From: Omphiscola glabra
Taxonomy: Eukaryota > Mollusca > Gastropoda > Lymnaeidae
NCBI GenBank assembly: GCA_964017045.1
Contig: OZ024808.1
Span: 8,921,784-8,985,783 of the forward strand
DNA length: 64,000 bases
Direction of reading: 5' to 3'
The first letter of the stretch is position 1. Every line of letters starts with the position of its first letter. Of the stretch, positions 33,753 to 44,454 are shown piece after piece. A program made the translations under genes and the position numbers. Under the pieces are notes generated by a model. The model made no database searches, had not been told where the DNA came from, and saw only the letters and a list, made by a program, of their open reading frames with translations.

Positions 33753-33964
33753 GCCCACCAACTTTGCAGGGGAAATACATTACTTTATTTATTTTTTTAA
33801 TTATATATAGAGAGAGAGATTCCTAATAGAGATTAGTGTCGCGTGACGCCTCCACGTCATTGATCCATCACTACTGAATGGTCATCTGTTTCGTGGGTCT
33901 ACCTTGTCTCGCGAGTTCAAATTTGACTGACAGCCTGTTGTTATTCATTCACTTATTCCACGCT
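33753..33964. other. Spacer with tRNA-B-box-like word
   Basis: GCGAGTTCAAATTTGAC at 33912 resembles a SINE B-box. No A-box at proper spacing was convincing. Confidence 0.3.
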
Positions 33965-34320
33965 ATTTTGTTTAGTGTCGTCTGAGGGGGGGTCGTCCAT
34001 AAAGTGGGTCACGCTATTTTTTTGTGTCGTCTGAGGGGGGGGGGGTCGTCCATAAAGTGGGTCACGCTATTTTTGTGTGTCGTCTGGGGGGGGGGGGTCG
34101 TCCATAAAGTAGGTCACGCTATTTTTGTGTGTCGTCTGAGGGAGGAGGGTCGTCCATAAAGTAGGTCACGCTATTTGCATTTTTTTGTGTCGTCTGATGG
34201 GGTTCCTAAATTAAGTAGATCACGTTATTTGTTTGTTTCGTCTGATGGGGTTCCTCCATAAAGTAGGTCACGCTATTGTTTCGACTGAGGGGGGTCCTCC
34301 ATAGACTAAGTCACGCTATT
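33965..34320. repeat. ~54-bp tandem repeat of a transposon end, seven copies
   Basis: Each copy contains GTCGTCCATAAAGTGGGTCA followed by CGCTATTTTTTTGTGTCG and a G-run. GGGGTCGTCCATAAAGTxxGTCACG resembles the complement of 34610-34636, so the unit appears to be the 5' terminal part of a DNA element amplified in tandem. Confidence 0.9.
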
Positions 34321-34640
34321 TCTTACCTTTCCCCCCTTCCCCCGCTTTTTAAAAATCTGTTACAAAACTCGGCAATTCAATCAACAACACAATTCACCAT
34401 TATAATTAGACACTACTAATTGACACCTTCTGTCAGAATACATCCGGCGCAATAGAAAGTTAAACATCGCTGTCAATTTCAGCTTTTAAAAGTAAGGTAA
34501 AAATTATATAAATATGTGACGTCACATATGAACTACCCACCCCCGCGTCACAAACTGTCACTCTCTCTTAGGAACCTCCCCCCCCCCCTTACCTTTTTTT
34601 TGCTCTAAAGTGACGTACTCTGTGGACGGCCCCTTAGGCT
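34321..34640. mobile_element. Probable 3' part of the same DNA element
   Basis: It ends AAGTGACGTACTCTGTGGAC GGCCCC, which is inverted relative to the GGGGTCGTCCATAAAGTxxGTCAC ends at 33990-34270. The interior is AT-rich and non-coding. The superfamily is not assigned. Confidence 0.6.
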
Positions 34641-34719
34641 CTGGGGGTTCATTCATAGGGCCACGCCTTGGGATGGTCTTAGCAAGTTTCTAATGGAGGC
34701 GTTGGGGATAAGGTGAGCG

Positions 34720-34945
34720 AGATCTGTGGCGCGGACAATCAGACAGGATTCCGACAGGAGAGCTGCATAGTCAAAGGAATATGGCCACTCTTGACAGGTC
34801 TGTGGCGCGGCAGTCAGGTGCCACCGTGTCCGACTGGAGAGCTGCATAATCAAAGGAATATGGCCACTCTTGACAGGTCTGTGGCGCGGCAGTCAGGTGC
34901 CACCGTGTCCGACTGGAGAGCTGCATAGTCAAAGAAATATGGCCA
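34720..34945. repeat. 79-bp repeat, about 2.5 copies
   Basis: Copies share TCTGTGGCGCGG, GTCAGGTGCCACCGTGTCCG and AATATGGCCACTCTTGACAG. Adjoins the next array. Confidence 0.9.
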
Positions 34946-34954
34946 CACTTCCCA

Positions 34955-35650
34955 CATTGCTGCACGGTCTATGCAAGATGGTATATTGACCCACATTGCT
35001 GCACGGTCTATGCAAGATGGTATGTTGACCCACATTGCTGCACGGTCTATGCAAGATGGTAAGTTGACCCACATTGCTGCACTGTCTATGCAAGATGGTA
35101 TGTTGACCCACATTGCTGCACGGTCTATGCTAGATGGTATGTTTACCCACATTGCTGCACGGTCTATGCAAGATGGTATGTTGACCCACATTGCTGCACT
35201 GTCTATGCAAGATGGTATGTTGACCCACATTGCTGCACGGTCTATGCAAGATGGTATGTTGACCCATATTGCTGCATGGTCTATGCAAGATGGTATGTTG
35301 ACCCACATTGCTGCACGGTCTATGCAAGATGGTATGTTGGCCAACATTGCTGCACTGTCTATAATATGCAAGATGGTATGTTGACCCACATTGCTGCACT
35401 GTCTATGCAAGATGGTATGTTGACCCACATTGCTGCACTGTCTATTCAAGGTGGTATATTTATTGGCCCACATTGCTACGCTGTCTATGCAAGATGTATA
35501 TTTATCCAAATTATTTCAGTGTCTATGCAAGATGGTATATGGGTCCAAATTGATACACTCTGTATGCCAGATGGGTACACGATCTATACCACGTTGCTAC
35601 ACTCTGTATGCCAGATGGGTACACTATCTATACCACATTGCTACACCGTC
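34955..35650. repeat. 39-bp minisatellite, 13 clear copies plus degenerate tail
   Basis: The unit contains CACATTGCTGCACGGTCTAT and GCAAGATGGTATGTTGACC. Copies from about 35450 on are progressively degenerate. The 39-bp period keeps 13-codon frames open on both strands (up to 219 codons); these are artefacts. Confidence 0.95.
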
Positions 35651-36254
35651 AGATAGTTTCACCGTCTTGATCGAACCTGGTACTTAGCATATCTGGTGAA
35701 ACCTAGATCGGACACAAGTTTCGGCTCTCTGAACCAAGATGTTCTTGAATGCTCTTATAAATGTGAAATATGCCACGATCCTGGCTGTGGAGTTTCCACG
35801 TTAGAAGGATTGTATAACGCTGGTTGGGCGGGAGTGGGGGGGGGGTGCGGGGAAGAGTAGGGGGTGTGTAAGGATGGTTCACTCACATTGGGGGAAACGA
35901 CACTCAGTTGTGAAATTGTAAAAGGTTGAAGGCTCATCTTTATAACTTTAAAGTGACCAACATTATAAGACAGCTATACATAACCATATGTTTTAAACTT
36001 ATTTTTTTGGGATAGGGCCAGTGGTCGGCAAACTCATTAATCAAAAAGAGCAAAAAATCAGCGGCAGGACGATTAAATTGTTTTTGAGAGCCAAATTTCT
36101 TTTCAAGAACCTGTCAAGAACCATGTTTTTCGGAGTCAAAGCCGATTTGTCAATGAAGTCAAAGTAGAATGCGAGTGAATAATAGTAAATGTTATACACC
36201 AAGTGTTCTCAACATTTCTATCCTGTCACATTGACCAATCCCAGTGGTCGGAAA
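35651..36254. other. Single-copy stretch
   Basis: Unique sequence holding a G-run at 35837 and the OC1-like fragment listed separately. No gene recognised. Confidence 0.35.
36019..36115 (+). mobile_element. OC1-like hAT 5' fragment
   Basis: CAGTGGTCGGCAAACTCATT followed by TTTTTGAGAGCCAAATTTCT is the characteristic beginning of OposCharlie1-type hAT elements, reported in opossum and other tetrapods and in some invertebrates. A second CAGTGGTCGG lies at 36242. The right terminus was not found. Confidence 0.7.
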
Positions 36255-36460
36255 ATCAAGACCTGAGTGTGGATGGGCAAGCGACATAGATTAAGATGTA
36301 GTTTGTAGCTTGTGAAGCATCCTCTAGGATGAACAAGCGCCATAGATTTAGATGTAGTTTGTAGCTTGTGAAGCGTCCTATGGATGGACAAGCGCCATAG
36401 GTTTAGATGTAGTTTGTAGCTTGTGAAGCATCCTATAGGATGGACAAGCGCGTTGTTTAA
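36255..36460. repeat. ~57-bp minisatellite, four copies
   Basis: Copies share GATTTAGATGTAGTTTGTAG and GATGGACAAGCGCCATAG. Confidence 0.92.
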
Positions 36461-36679
36461 ATGCAGACTTTTCGCCGTGAGTGGCTTAGTTTGCGCGTGG
36501 TTCTTATGGGAGGCCGATGCCCCAGATTTGATTTCGTCATTTTGTTTCGAAAGTGCTGGAGTTGTTGTGGTGCGATTGTAACGGATTGGTAATGTTGATA
36601 GTGTGTAGCGACAGCGAGAATATTTGATCACATTGGTTTGGTGAAAGTGCTGAGGGGAGAGGGGGGAGTTTGCTCAGCA

Positions 36680-37085
36680 GATGGGATTTGGTGAGTGGTT
36701 GGTTTCTGAGATTACTGAGGGATGGTTTGTGAGATTACTGAGGGATGGTTTGTGAGATTACTGAGGGAAGAGGAATTGGTGAGTTGATGGTTTGTGAGGT
36801 TACTGAGGGGAGAGGAATTGGTGAGTGGTTGGTTTGTGAGGTTACTGTGTGGAGAGGAATTGGTGAGTTGTTGGTTTGTGGGGTTACTGAGTGGAGAGGA
36901 ATTGGTGAGTTGTTGGTTTGTGAGGTTACTGAGTGGAGAGGAATTGGTGAGTTGTTGGTTTGTGATGTTACTGAGTGGAGAGGAATTGGTGAGTTGTTGG
37001 TTTGTGAGGTTACTGAGGGAAGAGGAATTGGTGAGTGGTTGGTTTTTGAGGTTACTGAGGGGAGAGGAATTGGTGAGTGGTTGGG
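36680..37085. repeat. 42-bp minisatellite, about nine copies
   Basis: The unit contains GTTGGTTTGTGAGGTTACTG and AGAGGAATTGGTGAGTTG. Two overlapping + frames (130 and 143 codons) are repeat artefacts. Confidence 0.94.
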
Positions 37086-37134
37086 AAATTGTGAAGGGAA
37101 TTATATTTATTCAGTCATTTTTTATGCATTCATT

Positions 37135-37500
37135 TAACATGCCCCTCGCATCTTTATCTCATTCCCCAACACACCAGCTAACATTCGCCCACATCTTTTA
37201 TTTCATTCCCCAACACACCAGCTAACATTCCCCCACATCTTTATTTCACTCCCCAACACACACCAGCTAACATTCCCCCACATCTTTTATTTCATTCCCC
37301 AACACACCAGCTAACATTCCCCCACATCTTTATTTCACTCCCCAACACACACCAGCTAACATTCCCCCACATCTTTTATTTCGTTCCCCAACACACCAGC
37401 TAACATTCCCCCACATCTTTATTTCACTCCCCAACACACACCAGCTAACATTCCCCCTCACATATTTAACTCATTCCCCAACACACCAGCTAACATTCCC
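37135..37500. repeat. ~44-bp minisatellite, eight copies
   Basis: Copies share CCCCAACACACCAGCTAACA and CATCTTTATTTCA. Two subtypes (CACACCAG and CACACACCAG) alternate strictly over 37200-37445, a dimeric higher-order pattern. Confidence 0.94.
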
Positions 37501-37869
37501 CCCCCCCCTCACAATTTGTCAGACACCATGACAAACAACCCCCTCCCCCACACCCCCCCCCCCCCAAAAAAAAAGCACTCACCCCATGCCATCTTTGTAT
37601 GCAATTAGAATATTGTAGGAAACCTTTGTAGACCCAGCAATTTCCACTTTCTTAAACTCGGTAAAACCCAATCATCCTTAAGTGCTCCAGTAGCTCAATG
37701 CGCCTTGAGGGCGGCCGGCATGCCGTGCGGTTCATGCTAGCGGGTTTTTTTTTTCTGCTGCGGGTCCCCTCGGTCTTGATAGATTGCCAGCGAACAACCG
37801 TAGCTCATTTATTGTCCGATCAAAAGATTTTATGAAGAAAAAAAAAAGAATCTTGAATGAAACAAAGTG
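37501..37869. other. C-rich tract, then single-copy spacer
   Basis: C-runs at 37500-37560. A weak tRNA-like word pair (TAGCTCAATGCG at 37690, GGTTCATGC at 37730) is not convincing. Confidence 0.3.
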
Positions 37870-38120
37870 AATTGTTGATGTTTCTGTTGAACAAGTCCCA
37901 ATAATGGCTGATATTTCTTTAGAAAAAGCTCCAATAGTATGAATGGCTGATATTTCTTTATAACAGGTTCTAATAGAATGAATGGCTGATATTTCTTTAG
38001 AAAAAGTCCCAGTAGTATTAATGGCTGATATTTCTTTACAGCACGTCACAATAATGGATACTTCTGTAGAACCAGCTGCTATAATGTTGTTAGCTGCTAT
38101 TTCTTTAGAACAAGTGTCCA
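37870..38120. repeat. Degenerate ~39-bp repeat
   Basis: About five diverged copies of AATGGCTGATATTTCTTTAG plus GAAAAAG. It adjoins the 21-bp array that follows. Confidence 0.8.
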
Positions 38121-38127
38121 AATGAAG

Positions 38128-38805
38128 TTAAGCTATGGACTGTTGAAGTGTCAATATTGACTTTTGAAGTGTCAATATTGACTGTTGAAGTGTCAATATG
38201 GACTGTTGAAGTGTCAATATTGACTGTTGAAGTGTCAATATGGACTGTTGAAGTGTCAATATTGACTGTTGAAGTGTCAATATGGACTGTTGAAGTGTCA
38301 ATATTGACTGTTTAAGTGTCAATATTGACTGTTGAAGTGTCAATATGGACTGTTGAAGTGTCAATATTGACTGTTGAAGTGTCAATATGGCCTGTTGAAG
38401 TGTCAATATTGACTGTTGAAGTGTCAATATGGACTGTTGAAGTGTCAATATGGACTGTTGAAGTGTCAATATTGACTGTTGAAGTGTCAATATGGACTGT
38501 TGAAGTGTCAATATTGACTGTTGAAGTGTCAATATTGACTGTTGAAGTGTCAATATTGACTGTTGAAGTGTCAATATGGACTGTTGAAGTGTCAATATTG
38601 ACTGTTGAAGTGTCAATATTGACTGTTGAAGTGTCAATATGGACTGTTGAAGTGTCAATATGGACTGTATAAGTGTCAATATGGACTGTTTAAGTGTCAA
38701 TGTGGACTGTTTAAGTGTCAATGTGGACTGTTGAAGTGTCAATATTGACTGTTGAAGTGTCAATATGGACTGTTGAAGTATCAATATGGACTGTTTAAGT
38801 GTCAA
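38128..38805. repeat. 21-bp minisatellite, 32 copies
   Basis: The unit is TGTTGAAGTGTCAATATTGA plus C, with a TATTGAC/TATGGAC alternative. A few TTTAAG copies lie at the right end. The minus strand is open for 225 codons of SILTLQQ heptads; it has no flanking coding sequence and is judged an artefact. Confidence 0.97.
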
Positions 38806-39179
38806 AAATTCTCTGACTTTAAGTTAAACACTAATTGATTTAGGGAAAACCTAAACTGAAACCTCTACGGTGTTAGACTGCAGTAGAGATGGTTCACTTT
38901 CGCTTTCAATGAACGCTTGGTTTCATTGATTTCTCATCACGCCCGTGTCATAAAGAAACTATTTCCCCCCTGATAGGTCAGAGGTCGTGAGACTCGCTTG
39001 TGGGGACTGAATGGACCAGTTTTTGAAGTAATTGCAAATGGTATTCTGTAACCCAACTGTAAGCAGGCTGTCGGGAGAAAGAAATGTAAACCATGTAAAT
39101 CTTTTAGCCTTTGTGATGTTGAACGCATCTCACGTGACTTGAATGCGTGATTCAATTGTCCTCCCCGACACTAAACCTG
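38806..39179. other. Single-copy spacer
   Basis: Unique sequence, nothing recognised. Confidence 0.3.
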
Positions 39180-39181
39180 TA

Positions 39182-39507
39182 CAGCTAGTGCTCGACTTAC
39201 GACCAGTGCAAATTACGACCATTCGACTTAACGACCGCAATCAATAGCCATACTGTATTAGATTTCAGATTTATGTCTGCCTCAATTATCAGTCGAACGG
39301 CGTTGTCTGCAATCATCGGCGGTTGTGAGCATCGAACATTTATGATTTATAACAATAATAAAAGAAAGTTCTGATATAATTTAACTTAAATATTTTTTTA
39401 TAACATCACTTCACATTACTGCGCACATAGCGTATTCAACTTACGACCAAATCGTGTTACGACCGGTCTGTCGGAACCGATCGTGGTCGTAAGTCGAGCA
39501 CTAGCTG
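39182..39507. mobile_element. pogo/Tigger-type MITE (326 bp)
   Basis: Perfect terminal inverted repeats of 23 bp begin CAGCTAGTGCTCGACTTACG at the left and end CGTAAGTCGAGCACTAGCTG at the right. The element is flanked by TA on both sides (39180-39181, 39508-39509). CAG termini plus a TA duplication point to the pogo/Tigger branch of Tc1-mariner. The interior is AT-rich and non-coding. Inner ACTTACGACCA words repeat the terminus near both ends. Confidence 0.93.
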
Positions 39508-39771
39508 TAATTGAATTGTTCAATTTTTACACTGATTTAGTTACTTCATTTTGGGCGCCTTTGTTTCTCTGTGTTGGTTTGTGCCATGTTTAACTGCTTC
39601 CCGGAATACTGCTGGAATGAAATGTGCTACATGCACAACTAAGTGCTACATGCACAACTAAGTTTTTTTTTTAAATTGGATGTATCAGAAATTCACCGCA
39701 ACTTTTGCAGTTGGTTTTCGAATTGGTATCGAAAATATGGAATAGCGTAGCGATGCATATGAAATCATAAC
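39508..39771. other. Single-copy spacer
   Basis: It contains a short direct repeat (GTGCTACATGCACAACTAA, twice at 39627-39662) and AT-rich DNA. Confidence 0.4.
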
Positions 39772-40160
39772 AGTCGGTACAAGCCAACATTATCATATTG
39801 GTACAAGCCTACAGTATCATATTGGTACAAACCCAAATCATATTGGTACAAACCCAAATCATATTGGTACAAACCCAAATCATATTGGTACAAACCCAAA
39901 TCATATTGGTACAAACCCAAATCATATTGGTACAAACCCAAATCGTATTGGTACAAGGCAACATTATCATTTGGTACCAGCCAACAGTATCATATTGGTA
40001 TAAAGCAAAATCATATTGGTACAAGCCAAAATTATCATTTGGTACAAGTCAACATTATCCTATTGGTACAAGTCAACATTGTTCTGTTGGTACAAGACAA
40101 CATTATCCCATTGGTACAAGTCAACATTATCCTCCTGTTGCTAGTCAACATTGTCCTATT
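39772..40160. repeat. ~21-bp minisatellite, about 18 copies
   Basis: The core AATCATATTGGTACAAACCC is identical in six central copies. Flanking copies differ in length (18-23 bp) and sequence (AACATTATCATTTGGTAC). Confidence 0.93.
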
Positions 40161-40664
40161 TTTACCATTCTAACACACTCGGACAATGAGAGACATATAA
40201 TTGGTTCTTAAAAATATTCGTCTTCTCTTGTGCGATGTTCACTGTCTTTCACATTCACGCACTCGGCTCGCATTTCACGCAACACAACATTTGTACCCGA
40301 CTTCACCGCGCGCCGAGGCCGCCAGCACCGCACGGCATGACAGCTACCCGACACGCCAGCTAATCAGGGCGAGATGAAGGAACCTACCATCCCTCCTCTA
40401 ATGTTTAGCAATATACATGCAAATTGAAGACTGCTCTCATAGTCGCCTCGGAAATGAAAGGGGGGACCTCGGCGGAACACATTTATCATAATATCTGGCC
40501 AGATAGTCCCATCTTCAAGGTGTCTCGCGGGGGCTGGTTTCATTAGGACTCGGGTTTTGATGGGGGCCCTCCCCAAAACACGTTGATAAATCTCTACTAA
40601 ATTATTACCATGCTGTTACTCGGTGTATTTTAAAAAAATTATTATTCAACTCAAATAAAAGAGT
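40161..40664. other. Single-copy island, candidate regulatory DNA
   Basis: 40265-40580 is non-repetitive and of mixed composition. It contains GCTAATCAGG, an octamer ATGCAAAT (about 40418) and a palindromic TATCTGGCCAGATA (about 40493) with two GATA-type sites. No coding signal. Confidence 0.4.
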
Positions 40665-41000
40665 GCAATTATGTAGAAACTCAAATAGCTATTTGCATAT
40701 ATGTAGACATTAAAATACATATGTGCACCTATTTGCAAATATGTAGAAATTAACATACTTATTTGCAAATATGTAGAAATTAAAATACATATGTGCACAT
40801 ATTTGCAAATGTGTAGAAATTAAAATAGATATGTGCAAATATGTAGAAATTCAAACACATATGTGCAAATATGTCGAAATTCAAATACATATGTGCAAAT
40901 ATGTCGACATTCAAATACATATGTGCAAATGTATCGAAATTTAAATACATATGGGCAAATATGTAGAAATTGAAATCTATGTGTGAAGTTATGTATTAAT
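40665..41000. repeat. ~30-bp minisatellite, about 11 copies
   Basis: Copies are related to ATATGTGCAAATATGTAGAA plus ATTCAAATAC. The left part is irregular. Confidence 0.9.
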
Positions 41001-41214
41001 ACACGTATACACATACATCCATACACCGAAACACATACATTCTTGTGGACGAAAGTGACACTATGCATCCAGGTGAGCAGTAAGACCTATCAACGTAGTA
41101 GTGGGTAGTATCCACTGCGTAGACATTTGGCACGGTCCACTGATTTACGCTGGACGCAATAATTATGTCACTTTAACACACACACACACACAAACACCCG
41201 AGTTGCTCACCAAA
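41001..41214. other. Spacer with (CA)n
   Basis: Unique sequence and a short CA microsatellite at 41178. Confidence 0.4.
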
Positions 41215-42095
41215 ATAATAACGTTAGCTAATGTTTCTTGTACAGAACTACTCAAATAGTCTCACTGAAGTCCAGCTAAATGTGTAGCGACGTTTCTTGT
41301 ACAGAACTACACAAATAGTCTCACTGAAGTCTAGCTAAATGTGTAGCGACATTTCTTGTATAGAACTACACAAATAGTCTCACTAAAAGCCCAGCTTAAT
41401 ATGTAACAACGTTTCTTGTATAGAACTACACAAATAGTCTCACTGAAGTCTAGCTAAATGTGTAACAACGTTTCTTGTATAGAACTACACAAATAGTCTC
41501 ACTGAAGTCCAGCTAAATGTGTAGCGACGTTTCTTGTATAGAACTACACAAATAGTCTCACTGAAGTCTAGCTAAATGTGTAGCGACATTTCTTGTATAG
41601 AACTACACAAATAGTCTCACTAAAAGCCCAGCTTAATGTGTAACAACGTTTCTTGTATAGAACTACACAAATAGTCTCACTGAAGTCTATCTAAATGTGT
41701 AGCGACATTTCTTGTATAGAACTACACAAATAGTCTCACTAAAAGCCCAGCTTAATGTGTAACAACGTTTCTTGTATAGAACTACACAAATAGTCTCACT
41801 GAAGTCTAGCTAAATGTGTAACAACGTTTCTTGTATAGAACTACACAAATAGTCTCACTAAAAGCCCAGCTTAATGTGTAACAACGTTTCTTGTATAGAA
41901 CTACACAAATAGTCTCACTGAAGTCCAGCTAAATGTGTAGCGACGTTTCTTGTATAGAACTACACGTATAGTCTCACTAAAAGCCCAGCTTAATGTGTAA
42001 CAACATTTCTTGTAAAGAACTACACAAATAGTCTCACTGAAGTCTAGCTTAATGTGTAGCAACATGTCTTGTACTGAACTACACGAATGCTCTCA
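41215..42095. repeat. ~59-bp minisatellite with two alternating subtypes, about 15 copies
   Basis: All copies share TTTCTTGTATAGAACTACAC and AAATAGTCTCACT. Subtype A continues GAAGTCTAGCTAAATGTGTA, subtype B continues AAAAGCCCAGCTTAATGTGT. A and B follow each other in recurring A-A-B or A-B groups, indicating amplification in blocks. Confidence 0.96.
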
Positions 42096-42671
42096 TAAAT
42101 AAACTCCGCTTACGATCTACGAACGTTGGAGCATCCAGTGAACCAATCACCACAGCCATCCACTGGGGTCAGACCAATTGCATGAAAGCCATTCACTAAA
42201 TGATCGGTGAAATGAAATGAGGGGTTCCCTGTTACAGGCAGATGAGTAAGTGGATTCTAATAGCATCAAGAGATGGACTCTTCATTTCTATATGTTACGA
42301 CCGTGGCACTCGGTCACCCTGACCGTTGGTCTGTGCACGTGCGGGAGGTCGCCGTGACCTGTAGTCACGGAGGTATTAAACGAGCTTAAGGACATGGGGG
42401 TGGGAAAGGGAGGGGGGCGGTGTAACAATAGGTCAGGCTGACCTATATATTATAAATGTGTAATAACACGCGGGTCACCTTTGTAAAGAAAACTGCGAAA
42501 TGAAATCTTTTGTTGGTGATGGCAGCTATAAATAGAACGGGTCATGAGTGCAGATACATGTTCTAAATCAAAGGATGAGATGCGCAATGACCCGCTGACA
42601 CCCCCTTCCCCCCCCCCCCCCCACACACACACCGGTGCACGCGTGCACGCAAATGGCTATACGACTGAGAC
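42096..42671. other. Single-copy stretch
   Basis: Contains a G-run at 42410 and a C-run at 42608. GACCTATATATTATAAATG at 42441 is merely AT-rich. No gene recognised. Confidence 0.3.
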
Positions 42672-43125
42672 CAAGGTGTAGCCTGACATTGTGTTGTCCT
42701 TGTGTAAAACACTGAACTTCTACTTAGCCTGACATTGTGTTGTCCTTGTGTAAAACACTGAACTTCTACTTAGCCTGACATTGTGTTGTCCTTGTGTAAA
42801 ACACTGAACTTCTACTTAGCCTGACATTGTGTTGTCCTTGTGTAAAACACTGAACTTCTACTTAGCCTGACATTGTGTTGTCATGGTGTAAAACACTGAA
42901 CTTCTACTTAGCCTGACATTGTGTTGTCCTTGTGTAAAACACTGAACTTCTACTTAGCCTGACATTGTGTTGTCATGGTGTAAAACACTGAACTTCTACT
43001 TCGCCTGCTTGTGTAAAACACTGAACTTCTACTTAGCCTGACATTGTGTTGTCATGGTGTAAAACACTAAACTTCTACTTAGCCTGACATTGTGTTGTCA
43101 TGGTGTAAAACACTGAACTTCTACG
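42672..43125. repeat. 46-bp minisatellite, nine to ten copies
   Basis: The unit contains AGCCTGACATTGTGTTGTCC and TAAAACACTGAACTTCTACT. CCTTG and CATGG subtypes alternate, and one copy is truncated (43003-43030). Confidence 0.96.
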
Positions 43126-43139
43126 TCTAGCTAATGATT

Positions 43140-43405
43140 GGTGACACGCACATTTTTAGGGCACAGCGTCGGACACGCACGTGGGCACATGTTTAGGGCA
43201 TAACGTCGGGCATCCAGGTGGGCATATTTAGGGCACAACGTCGGGCATCCAGGTGGGCCCATGTTTAGGGCACAACGTGGGGCATCCAGGTGGGCACATT
43301 TTTAGGGCATAACGTCGGGCATCCAGGTGGGCACATGTTTAGGGCATAACTTTGGGCATCCAGGTGGGCACATGCTTAGGGCATAACGTCGGACATCCAG
43401 GTGGG
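43140..43405. repeat. ~37-bp minisatellite, seven copies
   Basis: Copies share TTTAGGGCATAACGTCGGGC and ATCCAGGTGGGCACATG. Confidence 0.93.
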
Positions 43406-43487
43406 AAATAGAGCATCTCCTGCGTGTCGTCTGTCGGGGAAAGTTTTCCCCTTAATTAAACCAGCCATTAGTATAACTCCTTGATAA

Positions 43488-43837
43488 CAGGCCTGCACAA
43501 CTCAAAATGTAAGGCGGGCCGTAATACTTGAGGAAAAACTTGTGCGGGCCATAGGAAAATAGGACAGGGGGAAGCAGGGCCGACCCTAGCAATTGCGGGG
43601 CCCTATGCGAAACGGATTGCGCGGGGCCCATTCTGGGTAGAGGATAAGGATAATATGGGAAAATTAAGATTTTGTATTAGAAAATAAATTCGGTGCGGGG
43701 CCTATGAAAGTGCGGGGCCCATTGCGGCCGCATAGGTTGCAGTGGCCTAAGGCGGGCCCTGGGGGGAAGCTATTAAGAAAATAATAATAAAGACTATTTC
43801 GTTACTTCGCGGGCCGCAAAGTAGGTGCGCAGGTCTG
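43488..43837. mobile_element. hAT-like element interrupted by a second hAT
   Basis: The left end CAGGCCTGCACAACTC and right end GTGCGCAGGTCTG are imperfect inverted repeats. GCGGGCCGTAATACTTG and TTCGCGGGCCGCAAAGT lie subterminally. Flanking octamers CTTGATAA and CTTTTTAT match at only 5 of 8, so this host element is old. A younger element sits at 43575-43761. Confidence 0.78.
43575..43761. mobile_element. Nested hAT (187 bp) with perfect target duplication
   Basis: It starts CAGGGCCGACCCTAGC and ends CCTAAGGCGGGCCCTG. Both sides carry GGGGGAAG (43567-43574, 43762-43769), an exact 8-bp duplication. It inserted into the hAT-like element that surrounds it. Confidence 0.94.
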
Positions 43838-44454
43838 CTTTTTATGCTTTTTTTTCCATTTATGTAATTGAACGTGATTACACCAAAACTGTTTTCCGTT
43901 TTACCATGCGACTTAGCGATGACTATATAGTTCTTAATAAATCATTACATCATATTTCCTTCATCAGAAAGAGCTGATTGTTTTTGTGGGGTGGGGCTGA
44001 AGATTTGACAGAATGAGTTGTCATTGGCAACGAGTCTATGTGCCAAGTTTCAGCTCGAGAGGATGACGGGAAGTGGGTCAGTTGGCCTTCCGAAGATTTT
44101 GCCACACAGGAACAAAAGCGGAGTAAATATGAAGGATTTAAGAAGCAGTGTCATCTTAAAGACTAAATGAACAGGTTTTTTTTTAAACGGGTTGTAATCT
44201 ATAAATATATATTGGTTTATAGGGATGTAATCATTTATACATGTGTATGAATATATATATATACATAGAATATATATAGACGTGTATATTAAAGGAACGT
44301 TGTAAAGTTCAGATTATCTTTTGGCTATTATTTTTATAGCATATCCCTCTTATGTCAACCATTGTACTTTAAGGACGGTGATCAGTGCCACAGTTTGGGC
44401 AGATTTAAAAACATCCTGGTGTATGTGTCTGCCCGTATGCCTCCCACAATCAGT
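43838..44454. other. Single-copy stretch
   Basis: AT-rich with a (TA)n-like section at 44250-44290. The start of a 252-codon ORF (44321) lies here but the frame consists mainly of the following array. Confidence 0.3.

Noticed and set aside
37681..37745. tRNA-like words (TAGCTCAATGCG, GGTTCATGC)
   Set aside because: Both boxes deviate from pol III consensus and no cloverleaf can be drawn.
38128..38805. 225-codon minus-strand ORF of SILTLQQ heptads resembling a coiled coil
   Set aside because: It is exactly coextensive with a 21-bp array; the plus strand is also partly open.
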